Source: PALSA-612 sp963755155 (GTDB lineage: Bacteria; Actinomycetota; Thermoleophilia; Gaiellales; Gaiellaceae). From it: a DNA stretch of 23,152 nucleotides. Numbering within the stretch: the stretch's first letter is position 1; each line of letters begins with the position of its first letter. The notes below the pieces were generated by a model that was not told where the DNA came from, ran no database searches, and saw only the letters and a program-made list of their open reading frames with translations. The translations under genes and the position numbers were made by a program. The stretch covers positions 1 through 23,152 of the forward strand of contig CAVWIV010000009.1 of the NCBI GenBank assembly GCA_963755155.1, written 5' to 3'. Positions 15,341 to 22,816 of the stretch are shown one piece after another.

Positions 15341-15902
15341 GGCGTTCCGCCGCATCGGCCAGCTGTCGTTCGCCGAAGAGATACGGCGTCGCATTCGCGA
15401 TCCGGCGAAACGGAGCGTCGGGGTCGGGGGATCCTGCGGCGGCGTTGAGCGCGTAGCGGATAGGGATCTCGTGCGCGACGACCAGGACCGCCTGCTCGGG
15501 CCGCGCGAGCAGCCACTCGAGCGCGCTTCCGTAACGGCCGGCCGCCGCGTCGAGGCTCTCGCCGTTCGGGAACGGCTCTGCGCGCGTGTGGGCGCGTTTC
15601 CAGGCGCGGTACTCGTCGAGCGAAACGCCATCGAGGTCGCCGACGTCGATGTCGTCGAACAGCGGCTCGACGACGATCGGAACCGCACGCCCGTCCAGCG
15701 CGATCTCGGCCGTGTCGCGCGTACGCCGGAATCGGGTCACGATGCACGCGTCGAGTGGCACGTTCCGTATCTGCTGGCCAAGACGCTCGGCTTCGCTCCG
15801 CCCCTTCTCCGTCAGCGGCGCGTCCACGGCCGGGTCCCCGTTGACGATGCGAGCGACGTTGAGGGTCGTCTCGGCGTGCCGAGCAAGAACGAACAGGCGC
15901 AT
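15303..15902 (-). CDS. Histidine phosphatase (phosphoglycerate mutase-like)
   Basis: The 199-residue protein begins with the phosphohistidine motif LARHAETTLN (R8, H9). An Arg pair (RRTRDTAE, 59-66), a likely acid E79 and the second histidine in VVAHE (H144) complete the site. The usual second motif is HG, but here Glu follows His. The middle YRAWKRAH, then FPNGES, is common in broad-specificity PGM-like phosphatases (PhoE, CobC type) rather than glycolytic mutases. Convergent with MMPL, with a 38-bp overlap. The substrate is unknown. Confidence 0.87.
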   Translation of the reverse strand: MRLFVLARHAETTLNVARIVNGDPAVDAPLTEKGRSEAERLGQQIRNVPLDACIVTRFRRTRDTAEIALDGRAVPIVVEPLFDDIDVGDLDGVSLDEYRAWKRAHTRAEPFPNGESLDAAAGRYGSALEWLLARPEQAVLVVAHEIPIRYALNAAAGSPDPDAPFRRIANATPYLFGERQLADAAERLTSGRAPPRVAQ

Positions 15903-15934
15903 CGCTCCAGATGCTAAAGAGCGACTGCGGACTC

Positions 15935-15967
15935 GCCCAGTGGATAGAGCAGCGGACCCAGCGTCCG
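15935..15967 (+). pseudogene. tRNA-like 5' half (D arm and truncated anticodon arm)
   Basis: GCCCAGTGGATAGAGC matches a tRNA D arm (identical to the intact tRNA-Arg of this window over CAGTGGATAGAGC). A perfect 5-bp stem CGGAC/GTCCG follows in anticodon-arm position but closes a 5-base loop instead of 7. No T arm or matching acceptor strand is seen after it. Confidence 0.5.
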
Positions 15968-16043
15968 TGACGGGAGCGGAAGCGACCGCCCCGCGAGGGC
16001 GACTGAACTCGATTGCGTCTCAGATGTTCGTATGCGCTACGAG

Positions 16044-16110
16044 GGCCCCCGGCAAGAATCGAACTCGCGGACGCGGTTTAGGAAACCACTGTCTCCTGAA
16101 CTGCGTGGCC
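16044..16110 (-). pseudogene. Degenerate tRNA-Arg(CCT) copy
   Basis: On the minus strand the anticodon arm (loop TTCCTAA, anticodon CCT), variable loop, T arm (TTCGATT loop) and 3' acceptor strand CGGGGGC match the intact tRNA-Arg at 20733-20804, with about four differences over 43 bases. The 5' part is damaged: about six bases of the D loop are missing and the 5' acceptor strand no longer pairs well. The discriminator base is C rather than A. It is inverted relative to the intact gene, so it is not a simple att duplication. Confidence 0.65.
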
Positions 16111-16225
16111 TAGCAGCAGCTTCGGTCACCGCGGGAGCGAGTCGGGCTGATCGCGCGCATGGTGCGACGGCTCCGCGAGCTTCAGTAGTCAGCGATCCCG
16201 GCTTGAATAGGATCAGCCACGGAAG

Positions 16226-17623
16226 GTGAACGTGGAAGCCGAAGGCACGCGACAGCCGTACCCGCTCAGGCTCGAGGGCGGGCTCGACCCGTCGCTTGGG
16301 CGCTGGCTGTGGCTCGTGAAGTGGCTGCTCGCGATCCCCCACTTCATCGTGCTCTTCTTCCTGTGGGCGGCGTTCCTCGTGATGACTATCTTCGCGTTCT
16401 TCGCGATCCTGTTCACGGGCCGCTACCCGCGCGGGATCTTCGACTTCAACGTCGGCGTGCTGCGCTGGACGTGGCGCGTCGTCTTCTACTCGTACGGCGC
16501 GCTCGGCACCGACCGCTATCCGCCGTTCACGCTGGACGACGTCGCCGACTACCCGGCGAGACTCGAGATCGACTACCCGGAGCGGCTGTCGCGCGGCCTC
16601 GTGCTCGTGAAATGGTGGCTGCTCGCCATCCCGCAGTACATCGTCGTTGCCATCCTCGTAGGAGGGTCGAGCGGCTTCCTTTGGTGGGACGACAGTTACT
16701 GGGTCCCGGGCCTGATCACCGTGCTCGTCCTCATCGCTGCCGTGGCGCTGCTGTTCACGGCCCGATACCCGCGCGGGATCTTCGACTTCGTGCTCGGCCT
16801 CAACCGCTGGGCGTTCCGCGTCGCCGCCTACGGCGGGCTGATGACGGACCGGTACCCGCCGTTCCGGCTCGATCAGGGCGAAAGCGACATCGGCGCTCCG
16901 CTGCGGCTCTTCGAGGCAGAGGCAGCGCCGGAAGCCGTTGCGCCGGCACGCCGGTGGACGGTCGGGAAGATAGCCGCGATCGTCGTCGGCAGCATCCTCG
17001 CGCTCATCTCCCTCGGCCTGCTCGCCGGCGGCGTCGTGGGCATCGTCGTCGACCAGACGCAGCGCGACTCGGAGGGGTTCCTCATGTCGCCGAGGGAACC
17101 GTTCGACACGAGCTCGTACGCGATCGTGTCGGAGACGTTCGACATCGGCGCCGATGTGCCGCAGTGGGTGATCGACGAGCTCATCGGCACTGTGCGGATC
17201 ACGAGCGACAGCGACCGTCCCGTGTTCCTCGGCATCGCGTCCGAGCGAGACGTGGCCACGTACCTCGGCGACGTCCGCCGTGCGGTCGTCACGGATATAA
17301 ACCTTGACCCCGACTACTCGCCGAGACCGGGCGGCGCGCCGTCTTCGCCGCCGGGCGAGGAGGCGTTCTGGGTGGCGTCGGACAGCGGCGCGGGCGAGCA
17401 GGTGCTCGACTGGGAGCTCGAGGACGGCGACTGGAAGATCGTCGTCATGAACGAGGACGGGTCGGCGGGAGTGGCGTCGGATCTCCGGATCGGCGCCGAG
17501 CTCGACTGGCTGACCCGGATCTCTGTCGGCTTCCTACTCGTCGGGGTGCTCTTCGTACTCGGTGCGGCCGGCCTGATCTACGTCGGAGCTCGCACGAGGG
17601 CGAGCCCGAGTCCAAACTCGTAG
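16226..17623 (+). CDS. Tandem DUF4389 membrane protein
   Basis: The 465-residue protein has two copies of a DUF4389 unit, each with a helix pair and the landmark RYPRGIFDF followed by a Trp/Arg helix and TDRYPPF (about 70-100 and 180-215). A third hydrophobic helix (about 250-275) leads to an exported beta-rich domain (about 285-425), and a final helix (about 435-455) is followed by a short tail. The function of DUF4389 is unknown; some partners suggest envelope roles. GTG 16226 gives the longest form, but GTG 16232 fits the GGAAGG Shine-Dalgarno better (5-base spacing). It is single in its transcript. Confidence 0.85.
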   Translation: MNVEAEGTRQPYPLRLEGGLDPSLGRWLWLVKWLLAIPHFIVLFFLWAAFLVMTIFAFFAILFTGRYPRGIFDFNVGVLRWTWRVVFYSYGALGTDRYPPFTLDDVADYPARLEIDYPERLSRGLVLVKWWLLAIPQYIVVAILVGGSSGFLWWDDSYWVPGLITVLVLIAAVALLFTARYPRGIFDFVLGLNRWAFRVAAYGGLMTDRYPPFRLDQGESDIGAPLRLFEAEAAPEAVAPARRWTVGKIAAIVVGSILALISLGLLAGGVVGIVVDQTQRDSEGFLMSPREPFDTSSYAIVSETFDIGADVPQWVIDELIGTVRITSDSDRPVFLGIASERDVATYLGDVRRAVVTDINLDPDYSPRPGGAPSSPPGEEAFWVASDSGAGEQVLDWELEDGDWKIVVMNEDGSAGVASDLRIGAELDWLTRISVGFLLVGVLFVLGAAGLIYVGARTRASPSPNS

Positions 17624-17644
17624 GCGACAGCGGTTCTCGCGCAC

Positions 17645-17841
17645 CAAGTGATTCATGGCCCGAACGCCGTGAGCTCGAAGGGAACGAGCGTCCGCAGCCG
17701 TGGGCCGCGACGCGATACGAACGGACCCTCACCAGCATCAGCACGCAGCTCGACAAAGCCACGTTCGCCGAGGCATGGGAGCGGGGCAAGGCGCTGACGC
17801 CTGACGAGGCGGTCGCGCTCGCCCTCGCCGCCGTCGAGTGA
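17645..17841 (+). pseudogene. Orphan C-terminal fragment of a large regulator ATPase
   Basis: A frame ending at TGA 17839-17841 reads YERTLTSISTQLDKATF, then AEAWERGKALTPDEAVALAL. This is the usual C-terminal tail of big LuxR/adenylate-cyclase-type ATPase regulators in actinobacteria. No upstream ATPase or tetratricopeptide region is present, and the frame has no good start. It is best read as a leftover after deletion or rearrangement. The 158 bases that follow (17842-17999) hold no gene I can see. Confidence 0.5.
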
Positions 17842-18011
17842 GCTAACCGGATCGGTCGTCGGTATGCGCCAGGAAGCGTCGAGCGATCGACGGCGGTCTG
17901 CTCCCTGTGGAGGTCGCGTGAGGGGCAATGGTCGCTGCCGCCGGGTGCCGACTTCCCTGCCCCACCGGGCGTGCGGGCGATTGAGAATGGGCTGCTAGAT
18001 TGGCCAATTCG

Positions 18012-18911
18012 ATGGCCAAGCAGAAAGAGTGGAAGGGTTATTTTGCGCCGTATTTCGCGAAGGCAAGCCGAAGAGGCGTGAATGCACTAGACGTGCTCGA
18101 CGAGGAATGGGCCGACGGACGGCGCACGGCGGACAACGTCCTTCCGCATGTCTCGTCCAACTCGGACGTGCTCGAGATTGCGTGCGGGATCGGTCGCGTC
18201 AGCAGATTCGTCGCGCCTCATTGCAGGAGCCTCCACTGCACCGACATTTCGAAGGATGCTCTGCGGGAGGCAAGATGGAATCTGAGGGAGTTTGCGAACG
18301 TCTCCCTCCAGCGAACGAACGGCTACGACCTGAGGGACTTCCCCGATGGCGCCTTCGACTGCGTCTATTCGTTCACCGCGTTCTTCCATCTCGACTTCGA
18401 GCTCGTTGTGCACTACTTCGGGGAGATCGAGCGAGTGCTCCGGCCTGGTGGAGTCGGGATTATCGAGTTCAAGAAGTGGACGGAGCACCGCGACGTCGCC
18501 CAGTTCGTGGAGAAGATCGAGCGCGGCGGCGGCATCGAGCGGTATGAGAAGCAGCTGGACAAGTGGCGCTATGTGTCAAAGGAGATGCTGGAACTCCTAT
18601 GCAAATATCACGGATTCGCGATCGTCGATGACGACGTAACGAAATTCACCTGCCGGAAGGCGGATCGAGCACCCGCGGCGGCTGACCACCGTGAGCATCC
18701 TGCCGCGCGATTATCGGGCACACTCGACAACGCAATGGCGAGATGCGAGCGGGTGCGCGAACCTCGTCCGCAGTGCTCAGTGGATAGAGCGGCAGTTTCC
18801 CTGCGCGTAGATCAACTCCTCCGTTGGTTTTCTCCACAAGACGTAACGCTGGAATCGCGGCCGTCTTGTGCGCTGTTCGATGGGCCAGCACGCATCGCCC
18901 GCCGATCCTAG
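18012..18911 (+). CDS. Class I SAM-dependent methyltransferase with aberrant C-terminus
   Basis: Motif I VLEIACGIGRVSRF (about 53-66) and post-I CTDISKDAL identify a Rossmann-type SAM-binding protein; a VLRPGG loop (about 148) fits motif III. The normal domain seems to end near FTCRKADR (about 18660). The frame then runs about 80 residues through low-complexity Arg/Ala sequence and the tRNA-like segment at 18775-18804 before stopping at 18911, so the natural 3' end is probably lost. Starts are ATG 18012 or TTG 18000; neither has a strong Shine-Dalgarno. Base use looks more AT-rich here than in its neighbours (ATTT, AAAG, AATAT), which hints at acquisition. The methylated target is unknown. 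Confidence 0.75.
   Translation: MAKQKEWKGYFAPYFAKASRRGVNALDVLDEEWADGRRTADNVLPHVSSNSDVLEIACGIGRVSRFVAPHCRSLHCTDISKDALREARWNLREFANVSLQRTNGYDLRDFPDGAFDCVYSFTAFFHLDFELVVHYFGEIERVLRPGGVGIIEFKKWTEHRDVAQFVEKIERGGGIERYEKQLDKWRYVSKEMLELLCKYHGFAIVDDDVTKFTCRKADRAPAAADHREHPAARLSGTLDNAMARCERVREPRPQCSVDRAAVSLRVDQLLRWFSPQDVTLESRPSCALFDGPARIARRS
18775..18804 (+). pseudogene. tRNA-like 5' half inside the methyltransferase frame
   Basis: GCTCAGTGGATAGAGC is an exact tRNA D arm, the same as in the intact tRNA-Arg here. A short stem GCAG/CTGC with a 5-base loop follows. No T arm or 3' acceptor strand is seen downstream, so this is a truncated copy. Confidence 0.45.
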
Positions 18912-18998
18912 GAGGGTTTGGCGAACGAGCGCGACAAGATCGTCGAGCTCCGTGCCGCCGACCCGTTCGGCCGCCTCGAGCGAGACGGGCTCGTCAGG

Positions 18999-19451
18999 CT
19001 AGGACAAACACGCGCGCGCCGCGTGGCGACGCTGCTCTTCGACCGTCTCGAGCTGGGTGGTGGCTCGGTTGATCAATGCGTCCAGGCGCTCGGGATCGGT
19101 GGTGACGTCCGCCTCGCGCAAACTGATCCAGAGTGCCCGCTTGCCGGTAATGCCCACGACGAGCATCTCCAGATCCATCAGCTCTGTCGACCCGCTTCCG
19201 GCAAACGGGCTACTGCTCTTTACGCGTGCCACCTGCTCGGCGACGCGAGCGAGAGCATCTTTCGTCCTGCTCGGCTCGATCCCGAGCTCCCGCATTAGTT
19301 GCTCGAGCGAGCCGAGATCGCCCTCGATTGCTGCAGCCACCGCGCGAAGCTGGGATTCGGGGGCCGCGCGGGACGCGACCCTCTGACTCAGCCGGACACC
19401 GGCGCCGCCGGCCGCGTGGTGGTCGCGGAGATATGTGGCGAGCGCGCTCAT
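18999..19451 (-). CDS. Conserved actinobacterial hypothetical protein, helical
   Basis: From ATG 19451 (GGGAAGG a short way upstream) a 150-residue protein is read: it begins with YLRDHHAAGGAGVRLSQRVA, and later has REL-IEPSRTKDALA, LMDLEMLVVGITGKRALW and LDALINRATTQLETVEE. I recognise this pattern as a small helical family common in Thermoleophilia and related actinobacteria, with no assigned role. About four amphipathic helices are expected, with no signal peptide. The longer frame to 19802 adds Arg-rich sequence over the neighbouring gene and is unlikely to be used. The plus-strand frame opposite is not protein-like. Confidence 0.72.
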   Translation of the reverse strand: MSALATYLRDHHAAGGAGVRLSQRVASRAAPESQLRAVAAAIEGDLGSLEQLMRELGIEPSRTKDALARVAEQVARVKSSSPFAGSGSTELMDLEMLVVGITGKRALWISLREADVTTDPERLDALINRATTQLETVEEQRRHAARACLS

Positions 19452-19569
19452 ACGTCTCACCTTCCCCGTTCTCGCGCGCTTGCAACACGAGACACCGCTC
19501 TCGAGCCGCTCCGTCGCCTTGGCCCTAGAACCAGGATGTGACACCCGCAGCGCAGGGAAAAGAAGCCGG

Positions 19570-20133
19570 CTAGCCCGGAGCCTCTTCCCCGCTTTCGAGT
19601 GCGCGCTCCTGGTTCTCGAGCGCTTTCTCGGCATTCGACGGACCGCCTTCTTCAGAGCGTCTGTCCGATGGTTCATGCCCGGCCGCTGGTGGCCGTGTTT
19701 GTTCGTCTGTCGACGCGTTAGCGAGTGCGGCCTTGAGCCTTTCGACCGTCGCGGCCTCCACCTCGTCCCCGCCACCGGCGGAGCTGCCCACGGATTCGGC
19801 AAGCTCGATCACGAACGCGCGATAGCTCTCAAGCTCATCGGGCGCCTTCGCGCGAAGCGTCTCGACCCCACCGCGTAGGGCCTCCACCGTCCCGTGCTCG
19901 ATCTCGCTGGGCGACGCGACCAGGCCGAAGCCAGTGCCCCCACCCGAGGAGAGCTCACGGACAAGCTGGCTGTCGTCATCGCGTGAGCCCTTTAGGAACT
20001 TCGCGAGTGACGAGGCCTCCTTGAACGTGTCGAGGAAGCCGCGGTCGCTGGCGGCCACGAGCAAGCCCGCTCCGGTCGCTCCCTTTCGGAGCTGCTCCCA
20101 CTCCTCCTCGGTGAAGTCCTTCTTGCCTGCCAT
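19570..20133 (-). CDS. Conserved actinobacterial hypothetical protein, acidic
   Basis: The 187-residue product begins FTEEEWEQLRKGATGAGLLVAASDRGFLDTFKEA in two adjoining conserved blocks (about 6-40), then LVRELSSGGGTGFGL, and APDELESYRAFVIELAESV (about 110-128). AGGAG lies six bases before ATG 20133. The last 50 residues are a disordered Glu/Pro/Ser tail. This is a recurring actinobacterial family; its role is unknown, though the N-terminal part recalls helical stress-related proteins. The next minus-strand gene starts 118 bases downstream. Confidence 0.72.
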   Translation of the reverse strand: MAGKKDFTEEEWEQLRKGATGAGLLVAASDRGFLDTFKEASSLAKFLKGSRDDDSQLVRELSSGGGTGFGLVASPSEIEHGTVEALRGGVETLRAKAPDELESYRAFVIELAESVGSSAGGGDEVEAATVERLKAALANASTDEQTRPPAAGHEPSDRRSEEGGPSNAEKALENQERALESGEEAPG

Positions 20134-20236
20134 TTCCACTCCTTTCTCGTTCTCGCTGGTGGGACGGCATACCCGCGGCAGCACAAACGCATGCGCGCGG
20201 TCAGCGGGCGGTCGATTCGCTACGGTGGCGACGCGG

Positions 20237-20491
20237 ATGACGGCGAAGCCGCCCATCTTTGACTTCTTGCGGAGCCGGGGAGCGCGCGTCTCCTGCCCGT
20301 TCTGCGGCCACGAGGACTGGCTCGGCTGGGACGAACGGGTCACGCTCGACCACGCGATCGGGAGCGGGACCGTCGACCGGCGGGGCGAGGCGTTCCCGCT
20401 CACCTGCGCGAACTGCGGTTTCATCAGGCTCCAGGCCGCGCACATGCTTGACGATCCACGCGACCGGTCCCGGAAGACGGGTAGCGTCTGA
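20237..20491 (+). CDS. Small zinc-ribbon protein
   Basis: An 84-residue protein with CPFCGHEDW and, about 35 residues on, CANCGFIRLQ: two CxxC knuckles that would bind one zinc. The core between them (WDERVTLDHAI, then EAFPLTC) and the ending HMLDDPR match a small conserved family in actinobacteria with no known function. ATG 20237 gives the form described; GTG 20225 in frame would add four residues. It diverges from the acidic hypothetical gene with about 100 bp between starts. Regulation or nucleic-acid contact is possible but not shown. Confidence 0.7.
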   Translation: MTAKPPIFDFLRSRGARVSCPFCGHEDWLGWDERVTLDHAIGSGTVDRRGEAFPLTCANCGFIRLQAAHMLDDPRDRSRKTGSV

Positions 20492-20732
20492 CTACTCGCG
20501 ATGCGTTGAGCTAGCGAGCTCCTACCCCGAAGGTTGTGACGGGCCGTTGGCCAAACAGCTTGAGGCAGTTTCAGGCTGGCCACGGAGCGGCGGAGCAATG
20601 TGGCGCCGTACGGCCCCGACGGCTGCGTTCCCTCCACGATCTGCGCCCCAGCGCCTGCGCCAAGGAGGGCCGAAGTTGGTGGCGATCTCCGACAGCGAGG
20701 CACCCGCAGCGCCTCGGCTATCGTGGCGCCGC

Positions 20733-20804
20733 GCCCCCGTAGCTCAGTGGATAGAGCAGCGGTTTCCTAAACCGCGTGCGCATGTTCGATTCATGCCGGG
20801 GGCA
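20733..20804 (+). tRNA. tRNA-Arg (CCT anticodon)
   Basis: A complete cloverleaf is seen: acceptor GCCCCCG/CGGGGGC (7 bp), D stem GCTC/GAGC, anticodon stem GCGGT/ACCGC with loop TTCCTAA (anticodon CCT), a 4-base variable loop, T stem GCATG/CATGC with loop TTCGATT, and discriminator A. CCA is not encoded. It reads AGG codons, rare in this GC-rich window. The next base begins the stop codon of the opposite-strand PAS gene. The 241 bases before it (20492-20732) hold no gene I can support. Confidence 0.95.
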
Positions 20805-21674
20805 CTACTCCTGCTCCCAGAAGATGACCATGATCCCGTGGAACGCCGCGTCCGGCCCGAAGAGCGGGAACGCCGTCGTGGCGATCTCCCGTTCGACGCC
20901 GTCGAGGCTCTCGATCCGCAGCCGCGCGTGAGCGGGGCGGCGCTCGTTGAACGCGATGCCACCAGGCATCTCCGCAAGGTGAAGGGGCGCACCGTCGACG
21001 CTCCGCGGCCTGAGCAGCTCAACCCACTGGCGTAGCGACATCTCTCCCACCTCCGCAAACGACCGGCCACCAATTCTCTCGGCCGGCTCGTTGAAGTAGA
21101 CGAGCGTGCCGTCCCTATCAGCGAGATAGATCGGGGTGGCGAGGTTGGACGCGAGCTCGCGCGCCAGGATCAGGACGAGGCGTTTCGGGCCCCCGCGGCG
21201 GGTCGCACTGTCTTGTTCTGCGGCTACGTCGGGCGGCATTCCCGACGCGCGATCTCGTAGCGAGGCAGCGTCATCCCAGAAGATCCTCATGGCCCCGAAC
21301 AGCTCTTCCTCGCGTCCCATGAGCGGGAAAGCAGTCACCTCAGCTACGTAACTAACGTTGTCGAGACGCGTGAAGTGCACGGTTCTGTGGGCCGGCCTAC
21401 GCTCAGTGAGAGCAACCCCGACCGGGAGCTCCTCGAGCGGGATCGGCGTCCCGTCTGCCTCGGCGGGCGAGTAGCGCGCCGTCCACTCGGCGGCGGATAG
21501 CTCGCCCATCTCGGCGAACGTCACCCCGAAGGCAGCCTCCGCCGAATCGTTGTAGAAGACGATCGTTCCCGTCGAATCGTGCACAGAGATAGCCATCGAG
21601 AGGTTCGCTGCGAACCCCCGGGCCAGGATGAGGGCCAAGCTCTTCTGCTGCCGCACCTCGACGGCCACGCTCAT
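20805..21674 (-). CDS. Tandem-PAS sensor protein without output domain
   Basis: The 289-residue protein is built from two copies of one module. Copy 1 (about 14-135) and copy 2 (about 165-287) share LILAR, NL, DGT/STGT, V(F/Y)(Y/F)N, FAE(M/V)GE and ERRPAH, and each ends FxxAMRIFW or FHGIMVIFW. The strand/helix order is that of PAS folds, which bind small ligands or flavin or haem. No kinase, cyclase or DNA-binding part follows, so it must act through a partner. ATGA joins it to the LtrA gene upstream (21671-21674), so both are made together. The stop codon sits directly against the tRNA-Arg 3' end. Confidence 0.82.
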   Translation of the reverse strand: MSVAVEVRQQKSLALILARGFAANLSMAISVHDSTGTIVFYNDSAEAAFGVTFAEMGELSAAEWTARYSPAEADGTPIPLEELPVGVALTERRPAHRTVHFTRLDNVSYVAEVTAFPLMGREEELFGAMRIFWDDAASLRDRASGMPPDVAAEQDSATRRGGPKRLVLILARELASNLATPIYLADRDGTLVYFNEPAERIGGRSFAEVGEMSLRQWVELLRPRSVDGAPLHLAEMPGGIAFNERRPAHARLRIESLDGVEREIATTAFPLFGPDAAFHGIMVIFWEQE

Positions 21675-22798
21675 GTCAAGCGTACTGTTACACGCGAGGC
21701 ACCCTCGATTACCAGCGCGGCTGCGACGATGGCTGCGAGCGCTCCGACCTGGGCTGACGCGGCGACTGCGAGGCCGAGGGGAATCGTCGCCAGCGCGGCC
21801 ACGGAAGCGGCGATCCTCACCCCACCGCCGGCGACGCCGAGCGCGCGGCGGAACCCGACGTCGCAGGCGATGAAGAGCGCGACCCCAGCAGCCAGCTCCC
21901 CGGCGATCCAGCCGTCGAGCGTCTCGTAAGGGTCGCCGATCGCGACCTTCAGGCCGGCTGCGAGAGCGACGATTCCGAGCAGGAGCCCGTAGTGCCAGTA
22001 CCCGAATCCGTTCAGCGCGAGCTGCACGCGGCGCTCGGGCGAAGCGGTGATCATCGACGCCGAAACCGCACGTTCGTCGCTGAAGTACAGCCACCAGAGG
22101 CCCGCGCTGAGCGCGAGCGACAGTAGCGCGACGAGCAAGAGCCCCACGTCGACGTCGAGCCCGGACGCGCCGGCGCCGATGACGACGATCGACTCGCCGA
22201 GCGCAATGATGATCACGAGCCCGTGCCTCTCGACGAAGTGCAACGGTGAGACAACGAAGCCCTGGGTGGTAGTGAGCATCGGCGTCACCCAGAGCAAGGC
22301 CGCTGCGACCACCCAGAGGACCCACTGCGAGGTGCCACCCTGAGCCCCGCCGACGATCACGAGCGTCGCCCCGAGAAGGCTGAAGGGCAGGATCCGGAGC
22401 ATCGCGGTCATCTCCGAGATGGACGTGCCCTTCGAGTACATCGCGCCGTGCAGGAGCACGACCACGAGGTAGCCGAGCCCGAACGCGAGCCCGGCTGACT
22501 CGTACGCGTCCGGTATGGCGAGCGCGATCACGAGGAAGCCGCCCATCCCGCCGATCAGCGTCAATCGGTAGCGCGCGCGCTCCGTAGGGATGGCGTTCGT
22601 CAGCCACGCGTAGCCGTCGTAGATCCACCAGACGATGAGCAGCATCACCATCACCTGAAGCGCGGCGGCCGCGTCGCCTCCACTCACGAGGACGCCTGTG
22701 AGCTGCGTGATCGTGAAGACGAAGACGAGGTCGAAGAAGAGCTCGAGCGTCGAGACGCGCACGGCGCGGTCGGGCTGGTCAGTCATGGCTGAAATCAT
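21671..22798 (-). CDS. Low-temperature-requirement A (LtrA) family membrane protein
   Basis: LtrA hallmarks are clear: ELFFDLVFVFTITQLT near the start and HFVERHGLVIIIALGESIVVIG in the middle, with about ten to twelve hydrophobic segments overall. The family is named from a Listeria gene needed for growth in the cold; its molecular role is unsettled. ATG 22798 gives 375 residues; ATG 22786 gives 371 and is as likely. It is coupled to the PAS gene by ATGA. The divergent peptidase gene starts 18 bp from 22798, so the promoters must overlap. Confidence 0.9.
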   Translation of the reverse strand: MISAMTDQPDRAVRVSTLELFFDLVFVFTITQLTGVLVSGGDAAAALQVMVMLLIVWWIYDGYAWLTNAIPTERARYRLTLIGGMGGFLVIALAIPDAYESAGLAFGLGYLVVVLLHGAMYSKGTSISEMTAMLRILPFSLLGATLVIVGGAQGGTSQWVLWVVAAALLWVTPMLTTTQGFVVSPLHFVERHGLVIIIALGESIVVIGAGASGLDVDVGLLLVALLSLALSAGLWWLYFSDERAVSASMITASPERRVQLALNGFGYWHYGLLLGIVALAAGLKVAIGDPYETLDGWIAGELAAGVALFIACDVGFRRALGVAGGGVRIAASVAALATIPLGLAVAASAQVGALAAIVAAALVIEGASRVTVRLT

Positions 22799-22816
22799 CG
22801 CGGCTAGCCTGACGGA

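Larger units (their letters stand above)
15903..16225. other. Gene-poor stretch with tRNA remnants
   Basis: No convincing protein is encoded in these 323 bases. They contain the two tRNA-like pieces described separately, and TAGGAT at 16207-16212 could be a -10 for the DUF4389 gene. The rest shows no clear motif. Confidence 0.6.

Noticed and set aside
13952..15688. 578-residue minus-strand frame opposite the MMPL gene
   Set aside because: Asp/Arg/His-rich mirror of transmembrane codons; MMPL motifs are unambiguous on the plus strand.
18918..19298. Plus-strand frame starting at TTG after AGGAGGGT
   Set aside because: Shine-Dalgarno spacing is too short and most of it lies opposite a conserved minus-strand gene; the first 80 bases alone are not recognisable.
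16044..20804. Simple integrative island bounded by attL/attR at tRNA-Arg
   Set aside because: The second tRNA-Arg copy is inverted, and no integrase, relaxase or phage gene is present; kept only as a general rearrangement signal.
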